This document shows, one piece after another, positions 9,501-18,062 of a DNA stretch of 64,000 nt. The notes under the pieces are model-generated. The model was not told where the DNA came from. It made no database searches and saw only the letters and a program-made list of their open reading frames with translations. The stretch is from positions 1 to 64,000 of the forward strand of contig NZ_FOAB01000010.1 in the NCBI RefSeq assembly GCF_900109375.1, in the 5' to 3' direction. The DNA is from Aquimarina amphilecti (GTDB lineage Bacteria > Bacteroidota > Bacteroidia > Flavobacteriales > Flavobacteriaceae). Position numbers and translations under genes: made by a program. Position 1 is the stretch's first letter; each line of letters begins with the position of its first letter.

Positions 9501-10839
9501 GAAGCGTAGGAGCACGGTTTAGTAATACTGGATGTCCTTTAAGAACATTCTCTAAGATATCCCAAACTACAGGCTCTTTTCTATCTATAATTTTCTTAGC
9601 TGACTTTACTGTCTTTACAATACCACGTTCAATCAATTTTCTAATCACGAATGGTTTGTATAGCTCAGCCGCCATATTCTTTGGAAGACCACATTCGAAT
9701 AATTTCAATTCTGGTCCTACAACAATTACCGAACGAGCAGAATAATCCACACGTTTACCTAGTAAGTTCTGACGGAAACGTCCTTGCTTACCTTTTAAAG
9801 AATCTGAAAGTGATTTTAATGGTCTATTAGAATCAGTTTTAACTGCAGAAGCTTTACGAGTATTATCGAATAAAGAATCTACCGATTCTTGTAACATACG
9901 CTTTTCATTACGTAAAATTACTTCTGGAGCTTTGATTTCCATCAAACGCTTCAAACGATTGTTACGAATAATTACACGACGATACAAATCATTCAAATCA
10001 GAGGTAGCAAAACGACCTCCATCTAACGGCACTAAAGGACGTAATTCTGGTGGAATTACCGGAACCACTTTAAGTATCATCCATTCTGGACGATTTTCTC
10101 TATTCTTATTAGCATCACGTAAAGATTCTACAACCTGAAGACGTTTTAAAGCTTCAGTTTTACGTTGCTTAGATGTTTCATTATTTGCCTTATGTCTTAA
10201 TTCATATGACAACTCATCAAGATCAATTCTTTTTAGAATTTCGATAAGACACTCTGCTCCCATCTTAGCGATGAACTTATTAGGGTCTGTGTCATCAAGA
10301 TATAGATTCTCTTGAGGAAGACTATCTAAGATATTAAGATACTCTTCTTCTGTAAGGAAGTCCATTTTCTGAACCGGCTCACCTTCTTCATTCTTTGCGA
10401 TACCTGGCTGAATTACTACATATCTTTCGTAGTAAATAATCATATCCAATTTCTTCGAAGGAAGACCTAATAAATATCCTATTTTGTTAGGTAAAGAACG
10501 GAAATACCAAATATGCGCAACTGGCACAACTAAATTAATATGTCCTACACGATCTCTACGAACTTTCTTTTCCGTTACTTCTACACCACATCGATCACAT
10601 ACGATCCCCTTGTAACGAATTCTTTTATATTTACCACAAGCACACTCAAAGTCCTTAACAGGTCCAAAAATACGCTCACAGAACAAACCATCACGTTCTG
10701 GTTTGTGAGTACGATAATTAATAGTTTCAGGCTTAAGAACCTCTCCTTTCGATGCTGCTAAAACAGACTCAGGAGATGCTAAACCTATCGAGATTTTATT
10801 AAACCTCTTTACTGCATTCTTATCATTATTTCTTGCCAT
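6541..10839 (-). CDS. rpoC: RNA polymerase subunit beta'
   Basis: RpoC forms the clamp and half of the active centre of RNA polymerase. The 1432-residue protein has the N-terminal zinc site ([13 protein letters not shown]...CDRCG), the catalytic motif [12 protein letters not shown] at 475-486 whose three Asp bind Mg2+, and the second zinc site ([15 protein letters not shown]). The bridge-helix and trigger-loop region has [20 protein letters not shown], and the C-terminus has IPAGTGM. The start is the ATG at 10839, giving [21 protein letters not shown]. It follows rpoB after 98 bases that hold a stem-loop. Confidence 0.98.
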   Translation of the reverse strand: [1432 protein letters not shown]

Positions 10840-10894
10840 AATATATGGTTACTTAAGAATTATTGTAATTTAATTTTGAATAATAGTATAGTAT

Positions 10895-10928
10895 AATCGT
10901 ACCCTTTGTATACACTCGGGGTACGATT
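10895..10928 (-). promoter_or_regulatory. rpoB-rpoC intergenic stem-loop
   Basis: AATCGTACCC (10895-10904) pairs with GGGTACGATT (10919-10928) to make a perfect 10-bp stem with a 14-base loop. On the minus strand it follows the rpoB stop and has no clear T run after it, so processing or pausing is more likely than termination. Confidence 0.6.
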
Positions 10929-10937
10929 TCATATATA

Positions 10938-13900
10938 TTATTCTTCTAATCTGATATCCAGACCAAGACCTTTCAATTCGTGCATCAATACGTTGAATGA
11001 TTCCGGTAATCCAGGTTCTGGCATAGGCTCACCTTTTACAATACTCTCGTATGTTTTAGCTCTTCCTATAACATCATCAGATTTAACAGTCAATATTTCA
11101 CGAAGGGTAGCAGAAGCTCCATATGCCTCTAATGCCCATACTTCCATCTCTCCAAAACGCTGACCACCAAACTGAGCCTTACCACCAAGTGGTTGCTGCG
11201 TAATCAATGAATAAGGACCAATAGAACGTGCGTGCATTTTATCATCAACCATATGACCTAACTTAAGCATGTAAATCACACCTACCGTTGCTGGTTGATC
11301 AAAACGATCTCCTGTACCACCATCATATAAATATGTATGTCCAAACCTTGGAATACCCGCTTCATCAGTAAATTCATTGATCTGATCTAAGGAAGCTCCA
11401 TCAAAAATTGGAGTAGCATATTTTCTACCTAATTTCTGACCTGCCCAACCCAATACGGTTTCATAGATCTGACCAATATTCATACGAGAAGGTACCCCTA
11501 GTGGATTTAATACAATATCTACCGGTGTTCCATCTTCTAAGAACGGCATATCTTCTTCTCTTACGATACGTGCAACAATACCTTTGTTACCGTGACGACC
11601 TGCCATCTTATCACCTACTTTTAATTTACGTTTTTTAGCAATGTAAACTTTAGCAAGTTTTATAATTCCAGAAGGTAATTCATCTCCCACAGAGATTGTA
11701 AACTTCTCTCTACGCAAGTTACCTTGTAAATCATTTTCTTTAATCTTGAAGTTGTGGATAAGGTCCGCAACCATCTTATTAAGACTATCATCAGTAGTCC
11801 AAGTACCCTTTGTAAGGTGAGCATAATCATCAACACTATTAAGCATTTTCTGAGTAAACTTCTTACCTTTAGGAAGTACTTCTTCTCCTAAGTCATTAAT
11901 AACTCCTTGTGAAGTTTTACCTCCTACAATAACAAATAACTTATCTACTAATTCTGCTTTTAATAAAGCAAATTTCGCATCATATGATCTCTCTAAGATA
12001 GAAATATCCTCTTTATCCTGAGAACGTTTACGTTTATCTTTGATAGCACGGGCAAATAACTTCTTGTCTATAACAACACCATGTAATGATGGCGAAGCTT
12101 TTAAAGAAGCATCTTTAACATCTCCTGCTTTATCACCAAAAATGGCTCTTAGTAGCTTCTCTTCTGGTGTAGGATCACTTTCTCCTTTTGGAGTAATCTT
12201 ACCAATAAGAATATCTCCTGGTTTAATTTCAGCACCTACACGGATCATTCCGTTTTCATCAAGATCTTTTGTAGCTTCTTCTGAAACATTAGGAATATCA
12301 TTCGTTAACTCTTCATTACCTAATTTAGTATCTCTTACTTCTAAAGAGTACTCGTCGATATGAATAGAAGTAAAGATATCATCTCTAACTACTTTTTCAG
12401 AAATTACAATTGCATCCTCAAAGTTATATCCTTTCCAAGGCATGAAGGCAACCTTCATGTTTCTACCTAAAGCAAGTTCTCCATTTTCGGTTGCATAACC
12501 CTGACATAAAACTTGTCCTTTATTTACTCTATCACCAACTCTTACAATCGGTTTAAGATTTATAGAAGTACCTTGGTTCGTTTTACGGAATTTAATCAGG
12601 TTATAAGTTTTAGAATCACTATCAAAACTTACCATTCTCTGTTCTTCCGTTCTATCGTACTTGATAGTTATCTTTTGTGCATCTACATACTCAACAACTC
12701 CTGCTCCTTCTGAGTTAATTAATACTCGAGAGTCTGAAGCTACCTGACGTTCTAATCCTGTACCTACGATTGGTGCATCAACTCTTAATAATGGTACTGC
12801 CTGACGCATCATATTTGATCCCATCAATGCACGGTTCGCATCATCATGTTCTAAGAAAGGAATCAAAGATGCAGAAATAGAAGCTATCTGATTAGGAGCG
12901 ACATCGGCATAATTTACAGATGTTGGCTCTATCACTGGGAAGTCACCTTCCATACGTGCAATAACCTTATCACTTTGAATTTTACCATCTTCTTCTAATG
13001 GTAAATTGGCTTGCATTATTAATTTTTCTTCTTCCTCTTCAGCACTTAAATATCTAAACTCACTTAAATCTACTTTTCCATCCTCAACCTTACGATAAGG
13101 AGTTTCTAAGAATCCCATTGAATTCACCTTTGCGAATACCGCTAGTGAAGATATTAATCCAATATTCGGACCTTCCGGAGTTTCAATTGGACATAATCGA
13201 CCATAATGCGTATAATGTACATCTCGAACCTCAAAACCAGCTCGCTCTCTTGACAGACCACCTGGCCCTAATGCAGAAAGCCTACGCTTATGAGTAATCT
13301 CTGCTAATGGATTTGTTTGATCCATAAACTGAGATAACTGATTCGTTCCAAAGAATGAATTAATTACGGAAGACAAAGTCTTTGCATTAATTAAATCAAT
13401 TGGTGTAAACACTTCATTATCTCTAACATTCATACGCTCACGAATTGTACGTGCCATACGTGCTAGACCAACTCCAAACTGTTGCGATAATTGCTCACCA
13501 ACAGTTCTTACACGACGGTTAGATAAGTGATCAATATCATCAATCTCAGCTTTTGAATTGATTAATTCAATTAAGTATTTTATAATAGTAATAATATCTT
13601 CTTTGGTAAGAACTTGCTTATCCATTTCGATATTAAGACCTAACTTCTTATTCATTCTGTAACGACCTACCTCACCAAGGTTGTAACGTTGATCAGAGAA
13701 GAATAATTTATCAATAATACCTCTTGCAGTTTCTTCATCAGGCGGTTCTGCATTACGTAATTGACGGTATATGTGTTCTACGGCTTCTTTTTCTGAGTTC
13801 GTAGGATCTTTTTGTAATGTATTATGGATTATCGCATAATCACCTTTTTGATTATCTTCTTTGTGAAGTAAAATGGTTTTAGCTCCAGAATCCACGATCT

Positions 13901-14750
13901 CATCTAAGTGATCTTTATCTAAAACAGTATCACGATCTAATACAATTTCGTTACGTTCGATAGAAACAACCTCTCCTGTATCTTCATCAACAAAATCTTC
14001 GTGCCATGTATTCAATACACGAGCAGCTAACTTACGACCTAATACTTTTTTTAATCCAGACTTAGAAACTTTTACTTCCTCTGCAAGGTCGAAAATTTCT
14101 AATATATCTTTATCTCTTTCAAATCCGATAGCACGGAAAAGAGTAGTAACTGGTAATTTTTTCTTTCTATCAATATATGCGTACATAACGCTATTGATAT
14201 CTGTAGCAAATTCTATCCAAGAACCTTTAAAAGGAATTACTCTCGCAGAATATAGCTTAGTTCCATTCGCGTGGAATGATTGTCCAAAGAAAACACCTGG
14301 TGAACGGTGTAATTGAGATACAACAACACGTTCTGCTCCATTAATACAAAATGTACCACTAGGAGTCATATAAGGGATTGTTCCTAAATATACGTCCTGT
14401 ACAATCGTTTCAAAATCTTCGTGTTCTGGATCAGTACAGAAAAGTTTTAGACGTGCTTTAAGAGGAACACTATAAGTAAGTCCTCTCTCTATACATTCTT
14501 GTAAATCATATCTTGGTGGATCTACAAAGTAGTCTAAAAATTCTAGTACAAATTGATTACGTGTATCCGTAATCGGGAAATTTTCCATGAAGGTATTATA
14601 AAGACCCTCATTTCCTCTTTCTTCTGACTTTGTTTCTAATTGAAAAAAGTCTTGAAAGGATTTGATCTGGATATCCAAAAAATCTGGATAGTCAGGTCTA
14701 TTCTTTACGGAAGAAAAATTCAATCTTTCAGTTTGCGTTGCTAACATCAA
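10938..14750 (-). CDS. rpoB: RNA polymerase subunit beta
   Basis: RpoB is 1270 residues with all expected blocks. The rifampicin region, near residues 465-495, reads QLSQFMDQTNPLAEITHKRR then SALGPGGL. The residues equivalent to E. coli D516, H526 and S531 are the sensitive type. Near the C-terminus are KVGDKMAGRHGNKGIVARI and GGKAQFGGQRFGEMEVWALE. The start used is the ATG at 14750; a second in-frame Met follows directly, so either may serve. It lies 126 bases after rplL, separated by a strong hairpin, and ahead of rpoC. Confidence 0.98.
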   Translation of the reverse strand: MMLATQTERLNFSSVKNRPDYPDFLDIQIKSFQDFFQLETKSEERGNEGLYNTFMENFPITDTRNQFVLEFLDYFVDPPRYDLQECIERGLTYSVPLKARLKLFCTDPEHEDFETIVQDVYLGTIPYMTPSGTFCINGAERVVVSQLHRSPGVFFGQSFHANGTKLYSARVIPFKGSWIEFATDINSVMYAYIDRKKKLPVTTLFRAIGFERDKDILEIFDLAEEVKVSKSGLKKVLGRKLAARVLNTWHEDFVDEDTGEVVSIERNEIVLDRDTVLDKDHLDEIVDSGAKTILLHKEDNQKGDYAIIHNTLQKDPTNSEKEAVEHIYRQLRNAEPPDEETARGIIDKLFFSDQRYNLGEVGRYRMNKKLGLNIEMDKQVLTKEDIITIIKYLIELINSKAEIDDIDHLSNRRVRTVGEQLSQQFGVGLARMARTIRERMNVRDNEVFTPIDLINAKTLSSVINSFFGTNQLSQFMDQTNPLAEITHKRRLSALGPGGLSRERAGFEVRDVHYTHYGRLCPIETPEGPNIGLISSLAVFAKVNSMGFLETPYRKVEDGKVDLSEFRYLSAEEEEEKLIMQANLPLEEDGKIQSDKVIARMEGDFPVIEPTSVNYADVAPNQIASISASLIPFLEHDDANRALMGSNMMRQAVPLLRVDAPIVGTGLERQVASDSRVLINSEGAGVVEYVDAQKITIKYDRTEEQRMVSFDSDSKTYNLIKFRKTNQGTSINLKPIVRVGDRVNKGQVLCQGYATENGELALGRNMKVAFMPWKGYNFEDAIVISEKVVRDDIFTSIHIDEYSLEVRDTKLGNEELTNDIPNVSEEATKDLDENGMIRVGAEIKPGDILIGKITPKGESDPTPEEKLLRAIFGDKAGDVKDASLKASPSLHGVVIDKKLFARAIKDKRKRSQDKEDISILERSYDAKFALLKAELVDKLFVIVGGKTSQGVINDLGEEVLPKGKKFTQKMLNSVDDYAHLTKGTWTTDDSLNKMVADLIHNFKIKENDLQGNLRREKFTISVGDELPSGIIKLAKVYIAKKRKLKVGDKMAGRHGNKGIVARIVREEDMPFLEDGTPVDIVLNPLGVPSRMNIGQIYETVLGWAGQKLGRKYATPIFDGASLDQINEFTDEAGIPRFGHTYLYDGGTGDRFDQPATVGVIYMLKLGHMVDDKMHARSIGPYSLITQQPLGGKAQFGGQRFGEMEVWALEAYGASATLREILTVKSDDVIGRAKTYESIVKGEPMPEPGLPESFNVLMHELKGLGLDIRLEE

Positions 14751-14817
14751 TGGACGGAATTAAATTAAAATTTAAAAAACAGCGTATTTTAATACATCAT
14801 ATTTATATACGCAAAAT

Positions 14818-14854
14818 GGTTTAGACCTTAGAGAAAATTCTCCAGGTCTAAACC
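14818..14854 (-). promoter_or_regulatory. rplL-rpoB hairpin (attenuator or processing site)
   Basis: GGTTTAGACCT (14818-14828) pairs perfectly with AGGTCTAAACC (14844-14854), and the loop can form a further short GAGAA/TTCTC stem. It lies just after the rplL stop. In E. coli this same gap holds a partial terminator and an RNase III site that set the ratio of L7/L12 to beta; similar use here is inferred. The minus-strand tail ATTTTGCG is a weak T run. Confidence 0.75.
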
Positions 14855-14876
14855 TCTATGTCAATATATGGTAAGC

Positions 14877-15251
14877 TTACTTAAGCTCAACCTCTGCTCC
14901 AGCCTCTTCTAATTGAGCTTTAAGAGCTTCTGCTTCATCTTTTGCTACTCCTTCTTTGATTGCACTTGGAGCACCATCAACTAATCCTTTAGCATCCTTA
15001 AGACCTAGACCAGTTAATTCTTTTACTAATTTTACAACTGCTAATTTAGCACCTCCTGGAGCTTTAAGAATTACATCAAATTCTGATTTTTCTTCTGCAG
15101 CTTCACCACCACCAGCACCACCAGCAGCAACAGCTACTGCAGCAGCAGCAGGCTCAATACCATACTCTTCTTTTAGTATATCTGCTAATTCATTAACTTC
15201 TTTTACTGTTAAGTTAACTAATTGTTCTGCGAAATCTTTTAAATCTGCCAT
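14877..15251 (-). CDS. rplL: Ribosomal protein bL12 (L7/L12)
   Basis: The 124-residue protein forms the stalk dimers that recruit translation factors. The N-terminal dimerisation helix (MADLKDFAEQLVNLTVKEV) is followed by an Ala/Gly hinge at about 36-52 and the C-terminal factor-binding domain (EFDVILKAPGGAKLAVVKLV). It follows rplJ after 67 bases and precedes the attenuator-like hairpin and rpoB. Confidence 0.97.
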   Translation of the reverse strand: MADLKDFAEQLVNLTVKEVNELADILKEEYGIEPAAAAVAVAAGGAGGGEAAEEKSEFDVILKAPGGAKLAVVKLVKELTGLGLKDAKGLVDGAPSAIKEGVAKDEAEALKAQLEEAGAEVELK

Positions 15252-15318
15252 TTTCTATCGTTTTAAATAATTTTTTTTAATTGAAATATAATTTGTTAAA
15301 AAGTGCGTACACGCTTGA

Positions 15319-15840
15319 TTATCCTTCTTTCTCGGATAATGTTTTAAGGATACCAGCTATAGTACCACCGCTAGATTTTAATGCTGAAATAACATTCTTA
15401 GCAGGCGATTGTAATAAGCCAATAATATCTCCAATAACTTCTTCCTTAGACTTGATCTCTACAAGTTTATCTAAGTTTTCGTCACCTACAAAAATTGCAG
15501 ATTCAACAAAAGCTCCTTTTAATACAGGTTTCTCAGATTTCTTACGAAATTCCTTGATAACTTTTGCCGGTGCATTTCCTGTTTCGGAAAACATAATAGA
15601 GGTATTACCTTTCAATACGTCAGGCAATTCTCCAAACTCCTTATCTGATTTCTCCATTGCTTTCGCAAGGAGCGTATTCTTAATTACTTTTAATGATACG
15701 TTAGCTTTAAAACAAGCTCTACGTAAATTTGAAGTTGTTCCTGCATCCAAACCTGAAATATCAGCTAAATAGATATTAGAGTTTTCAGCTAACTGAGCAG
15801 TTAAGTCTTCAATTACTTGTGATTTTTCTTCTCTTGTCAT
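15319..15840 (-). CDS. rplJ: Ribosomal protein uL10
   Basis: L10 carries the L7/L12 dimers at the stalk base. The 173-residue length and motifs (TREEKSQVIEDLTAQLAENS, LRRACFKANVSLKVIKNTLL, LKGAFVESAIFVG) fit the family. It starts 11 bases after rplA, so no room exists for the L10-binding leader found before E. coli rplJ. If autoregulation occurs, its site must lie elsewhere. Confidence 0.97.
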   Translation of the reverse strand: MTREEKSQVIEDLTAQLAENSNIYLADISGLDAGTTSNLRRACFKANVSLKVIKNTLLAKAMEKSDKEFGELPDVLKGNTSIMFSETGNAPAKVIKEFRKKSEKPVLKGAFVESAIFVGDENLDKLVEIKSKEEVIGDIIGLLQSPAKNVISALKSSGGTIAGILKTLSEKEG

Positions 15841-15851
15841 AATCGTTTATC

Positions 15852-16550
15852 TTAATTACCAGCATAGTTCTTGGAATCAATCTCCAGACTAGGGCTCATT
15901 GTAGAAGACATATATATTGACTTAATATACACACCTTTAGCAGCCACAGGTTTTAACTTCACTAACGTTGTTAATAATTCTTTTGCATTTCCTGCAATCT
16001 TATCAGCAGAAAAAGATGACTTTCCAATTGCAGCATGTACAATACCAGTTTTATCAACTTTGAAGTCAATTTTACCAGCTTTAACATCAGAGACAGCTTT
16101 TGCTATATCCATTGTCACTGTACCTGTCTTAGGGTTAGGCATTAAACCACGAGGTCCTAATACTCGACCTAATGGACCTAATTTACCCATAACACTAGGC
16201 ATTGTAATGATCACATCTACATCAGTCCATCCACCTTTAATCTTGTCTAGATATTCATCAAGACCTACAAAATCAGCCCCAGCTTCTTTAGCCTCTGCTT
16301 CTTTATCTGGTGTTACCAATGCAAGAACTTTAACATCCTTTCCTGTTCCGTGTGGTAATGTTACCACACCACGTACCATTTGATTTGCTTTACGAGGATC
16401 TACGTTCAAACGAACAGCTAGATCTACCGATGCATCAAAATTTACGTTTGTTATTTCTTTTACTAAAGCAGAAGCTTCGTCTACAGAATATGCTTTATTC
16501 TTTTCGACTTTAGCTCTAACTTCCTTTTGCTTTTTAGTTACTTTTGCCAT
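15852..16550 (-). CDS. rplA: Ribosomal protein uL1
   Basis: L1 binds 23S rRNA at the E-site stalk and often represses its own operon. The 232-residue protein has the family core: VDLAVRLNVDPRKANQMVRG, VTLPHGTGKDVKVLAL, LGRVLGPRGLMPNPKTGTVT and the C-terminal KGVYIKSIYMSSTMSPSLEI. It lies 18 bases after rplK and 11 before rplJ. Confidence 0.97.
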   Translation of the reverse strand: MAKVTKKQKEVRAKVEKNKAYSVDEASALVKEITNVNFDASVDLAVRLNVDPRKANQMVRGVVTLPHGTGKDVKVLALVTPDKEAEAKEAGADFVGLDEYLDKIKGGWTDVDVIITMPSVMGKLGPLGRVLGPRGLMPNPKTGTVTMDIAKAVSDVKAGKIDFKVDKTGIVHAAIGKSSFSADKIAGNAKELLTTLVKLKPVAAKGVYIKSIYMSSTMSPSLEIDSKNYAGN

Positions 16551-16568
16551 TTTCTACACGTTTTTGGA

Positions 16569-17006
16569 TTAAAAAGGAGCTTGTCCTTTTACAGTTACAC
16601 CCATTGAACGAGCGGTACCGGCAATCATTTTCATAGCAGATTCTACAGTAAATGCATTTAAATCTTGCATTTTATCTTCTGCGATTGTACGAACTTGATC
16701 CCAAGTAACACTAGCCACTTTTTTACGATTTGGCTCTCCTGAACCTTTTTTCGTTTTTGCTGCTTCCAGTATTTGAACTGCTGCAGGTGGAGTTTTGATT
16801 ACAAAGTCAAAAGATTTGTCCTTGTAAACATTAATAACAACTGGCAATACTTTACCAGCCTTATCTTGTGTTCTACCATTGAATTGCTTACAGAATTCCA
16901 TGATATTCACTCCGGCAGCACCTAAAGCAGGTCCAACTGGTGGGGATGGGTTAGCCGCTCCTCCACGTACTTGAAGTTTTACAACCTTACTTATCTCTTT
17001 AGCCAT
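16569..17006 (-). CDS. rplK: Ribosomal protein uL11
   Basis: L11 binds the GTPase-associated centre of 23S rRNA. The 145-residue protein has the N-terminal KLQVRGGAANPSPPVGPALG, with the Pro-rich hinge and the AGVNIMEFCKQFN block, and the C-terminal rRNA-binding domain ending in ARSMGVTVKG. It lies 77 bases after nusG in the same operon. Confidence 0.97.
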   Translation of the reverse strand: MAKEISKVVKLQVRGGAANPSPPVGPALGAAGVNIMEFCKQFNGRTQDKAGKVLPVVINVYKDKSFDFVIKTPPAAVQILEAAKTKKGSGEPNRKKVASVTWDQVRTIAEDKMQDLNAFTVESAMKMIAGTARSMGVTVKGQAPF

Positions 17007-17083
17007 TTTTCTAATTTTAAATTAGAATTGTTCCATAAAGTGGAAGCAATAAGAACAATTCAGGATATATAATGTAACAATTA

Positions 17084-17638
17084 TTATACTTTTTCTACTT
17101 GCATATAACTTAATTCTAATGGTGTTTTTCTTCCAAAAATCTTAACCATTACTTCTAGCTTACGCTTTTCTTCATTTACCTTCTCTACAGTACCATTAAA
17201 TCCATTAAATGGACCATCAATTACTTTTACCGTTTCACCAACAGTATAAGGGATGGCTACATTGTCTGTTTTAACAGCTAGCTCATCTACTTTTCCAAGC
17301 ATTCGATTAATTTCCGCTTTTCTTAAAGGTACAGGATCACCACCTTTTACTTCTCCAAGAAAACCTATAACTCCGTTAATAGATTTTATTATATGAGGAA
17401 TTTCTCCAGAAAGGTTTGCTTCTATCATCACATACCCTGGAAAATAAACTCTCTCCTTATTTATTTTTTTTCCATTACGAATTTGTACCACCTTTTCAGT
17501 TGGAACCAAAATCTGAGAAACATAGTCTTCCATACCCATATGAGCAATTTCTCGCTCTATGTAATCCTTAACCTTGTTCTCTTGACCACTTACAGCACGT
17601 ACTACGTACCATTTTTTTGTATTACTAACCTCAGCCAT
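17084..17638 (-). CDS. nusG: Transcription termination/antitermination factor NusG
   Basis: NusG binds the RNA polymerase clamp and links it to Rho and to ribosomes. The 184-residue protein has the N-terminal domain (KKWYVVRAVSGQENKVKDYI, VYFPGYVMIEANL) and a C-terminal KOW domain (GETVKVIDGPFNGFNGTVEK). It lies six bases after secE, the usual order. Confidence 0.96.
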   Translation of the reverse strand: MAEVSNTKKWYVVRAVSGQENKVKDYIEREIAHMGMEDYVSQILVPTEKVVQIRNGKKINKERVYFPGYVMIEANLSGEIPHIIKSINGVIGFLGEVKGGDPVPLRKAEINRMLGKVDELAVKTDNVAIPYTVGETVKVIDGPFNGFNGTVEKVNEEKRKLEVMVKIFGRKTPLELSYMQVEKV

Positions 17639-17644
17639 ATCTAA

Positions 17645-17842
17645 TTATGATTTAACTAAAGTGAAATAATACTCTATCATATTACTGAATACAGTATCAA
17701 CTCCCCAGATAGCTAAGGAAAAAATTACAGAAAACACAATTGTAACTAAAGTAAGTCTCTGCGCTTCTGCCCAAGGAGTCCAAGTAACGTGATTTTTCAA
17801 CTCGCTATATGATTCCGAAATATAATTTATTAATCCAGCCAT
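17645..17842 (-). CDS. secE: Preprotein translocase subunit SecE
   Basis: This 65-residue single-span protein is of the short SecE type. The amphipathic helix has the conserved SELKNHVTWTPWAEAQRLT, followed by a membrane span at about 32-52. It stabilises SecY in the SecYEG channel. It sits between tRNA-Trp and nusG, the canonical order. Confidence 0.95.
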   Translation of the reverse strand: MAGLINYISESYSELKNHVTWTPWAEAQRLTLVTIVFSVIFSLAIWGVDTVFSNMIEYYFTLVKS

Positions 17843-17932
17843 CTTTCTATTCTTTTTAATGACAAATTTGTCATTTGAAATTTATCTTAAAATTACTATG
17901 CTATTAAAACATAACAACTTAAACTTTCTATG

Positions 17933-18005
17933 CACGGGTTGAGAGACTCGAACTCCCGACACCTGGTTTTGGAGACCAGTGCTCTACCAACTGAGCTAAA
18001 CCCGT
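17933..18005 (-). tRNA. tRNA-Trp (CCA)
   Basis: The minus strand gives a full cloverleaf: acceptor ACGGGTT/AACCCGT, D arm AGCTCAGTTGGTAGAGC, anticodon loop CTCCAAA with CCA, and T arm GGGAGTTCGAGTCTCTC. The discriminator is G and the 3' CCA is not encoded. It lies between tuf and secE. Confidence 0.97.
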
Positions 18006-18062
18006 ATACATAAGTCAAGGTATTCGCCGTAACGAATACCTTTCCTTATATTATCTATATTA

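Noticed and set aside
15871..16383. A 170-codon plus-strand frame within rplA, and a similar one within rplJ (15281-15772)
   Set aside because: Both are mirror frames of ribosomal protein genes with no family features.
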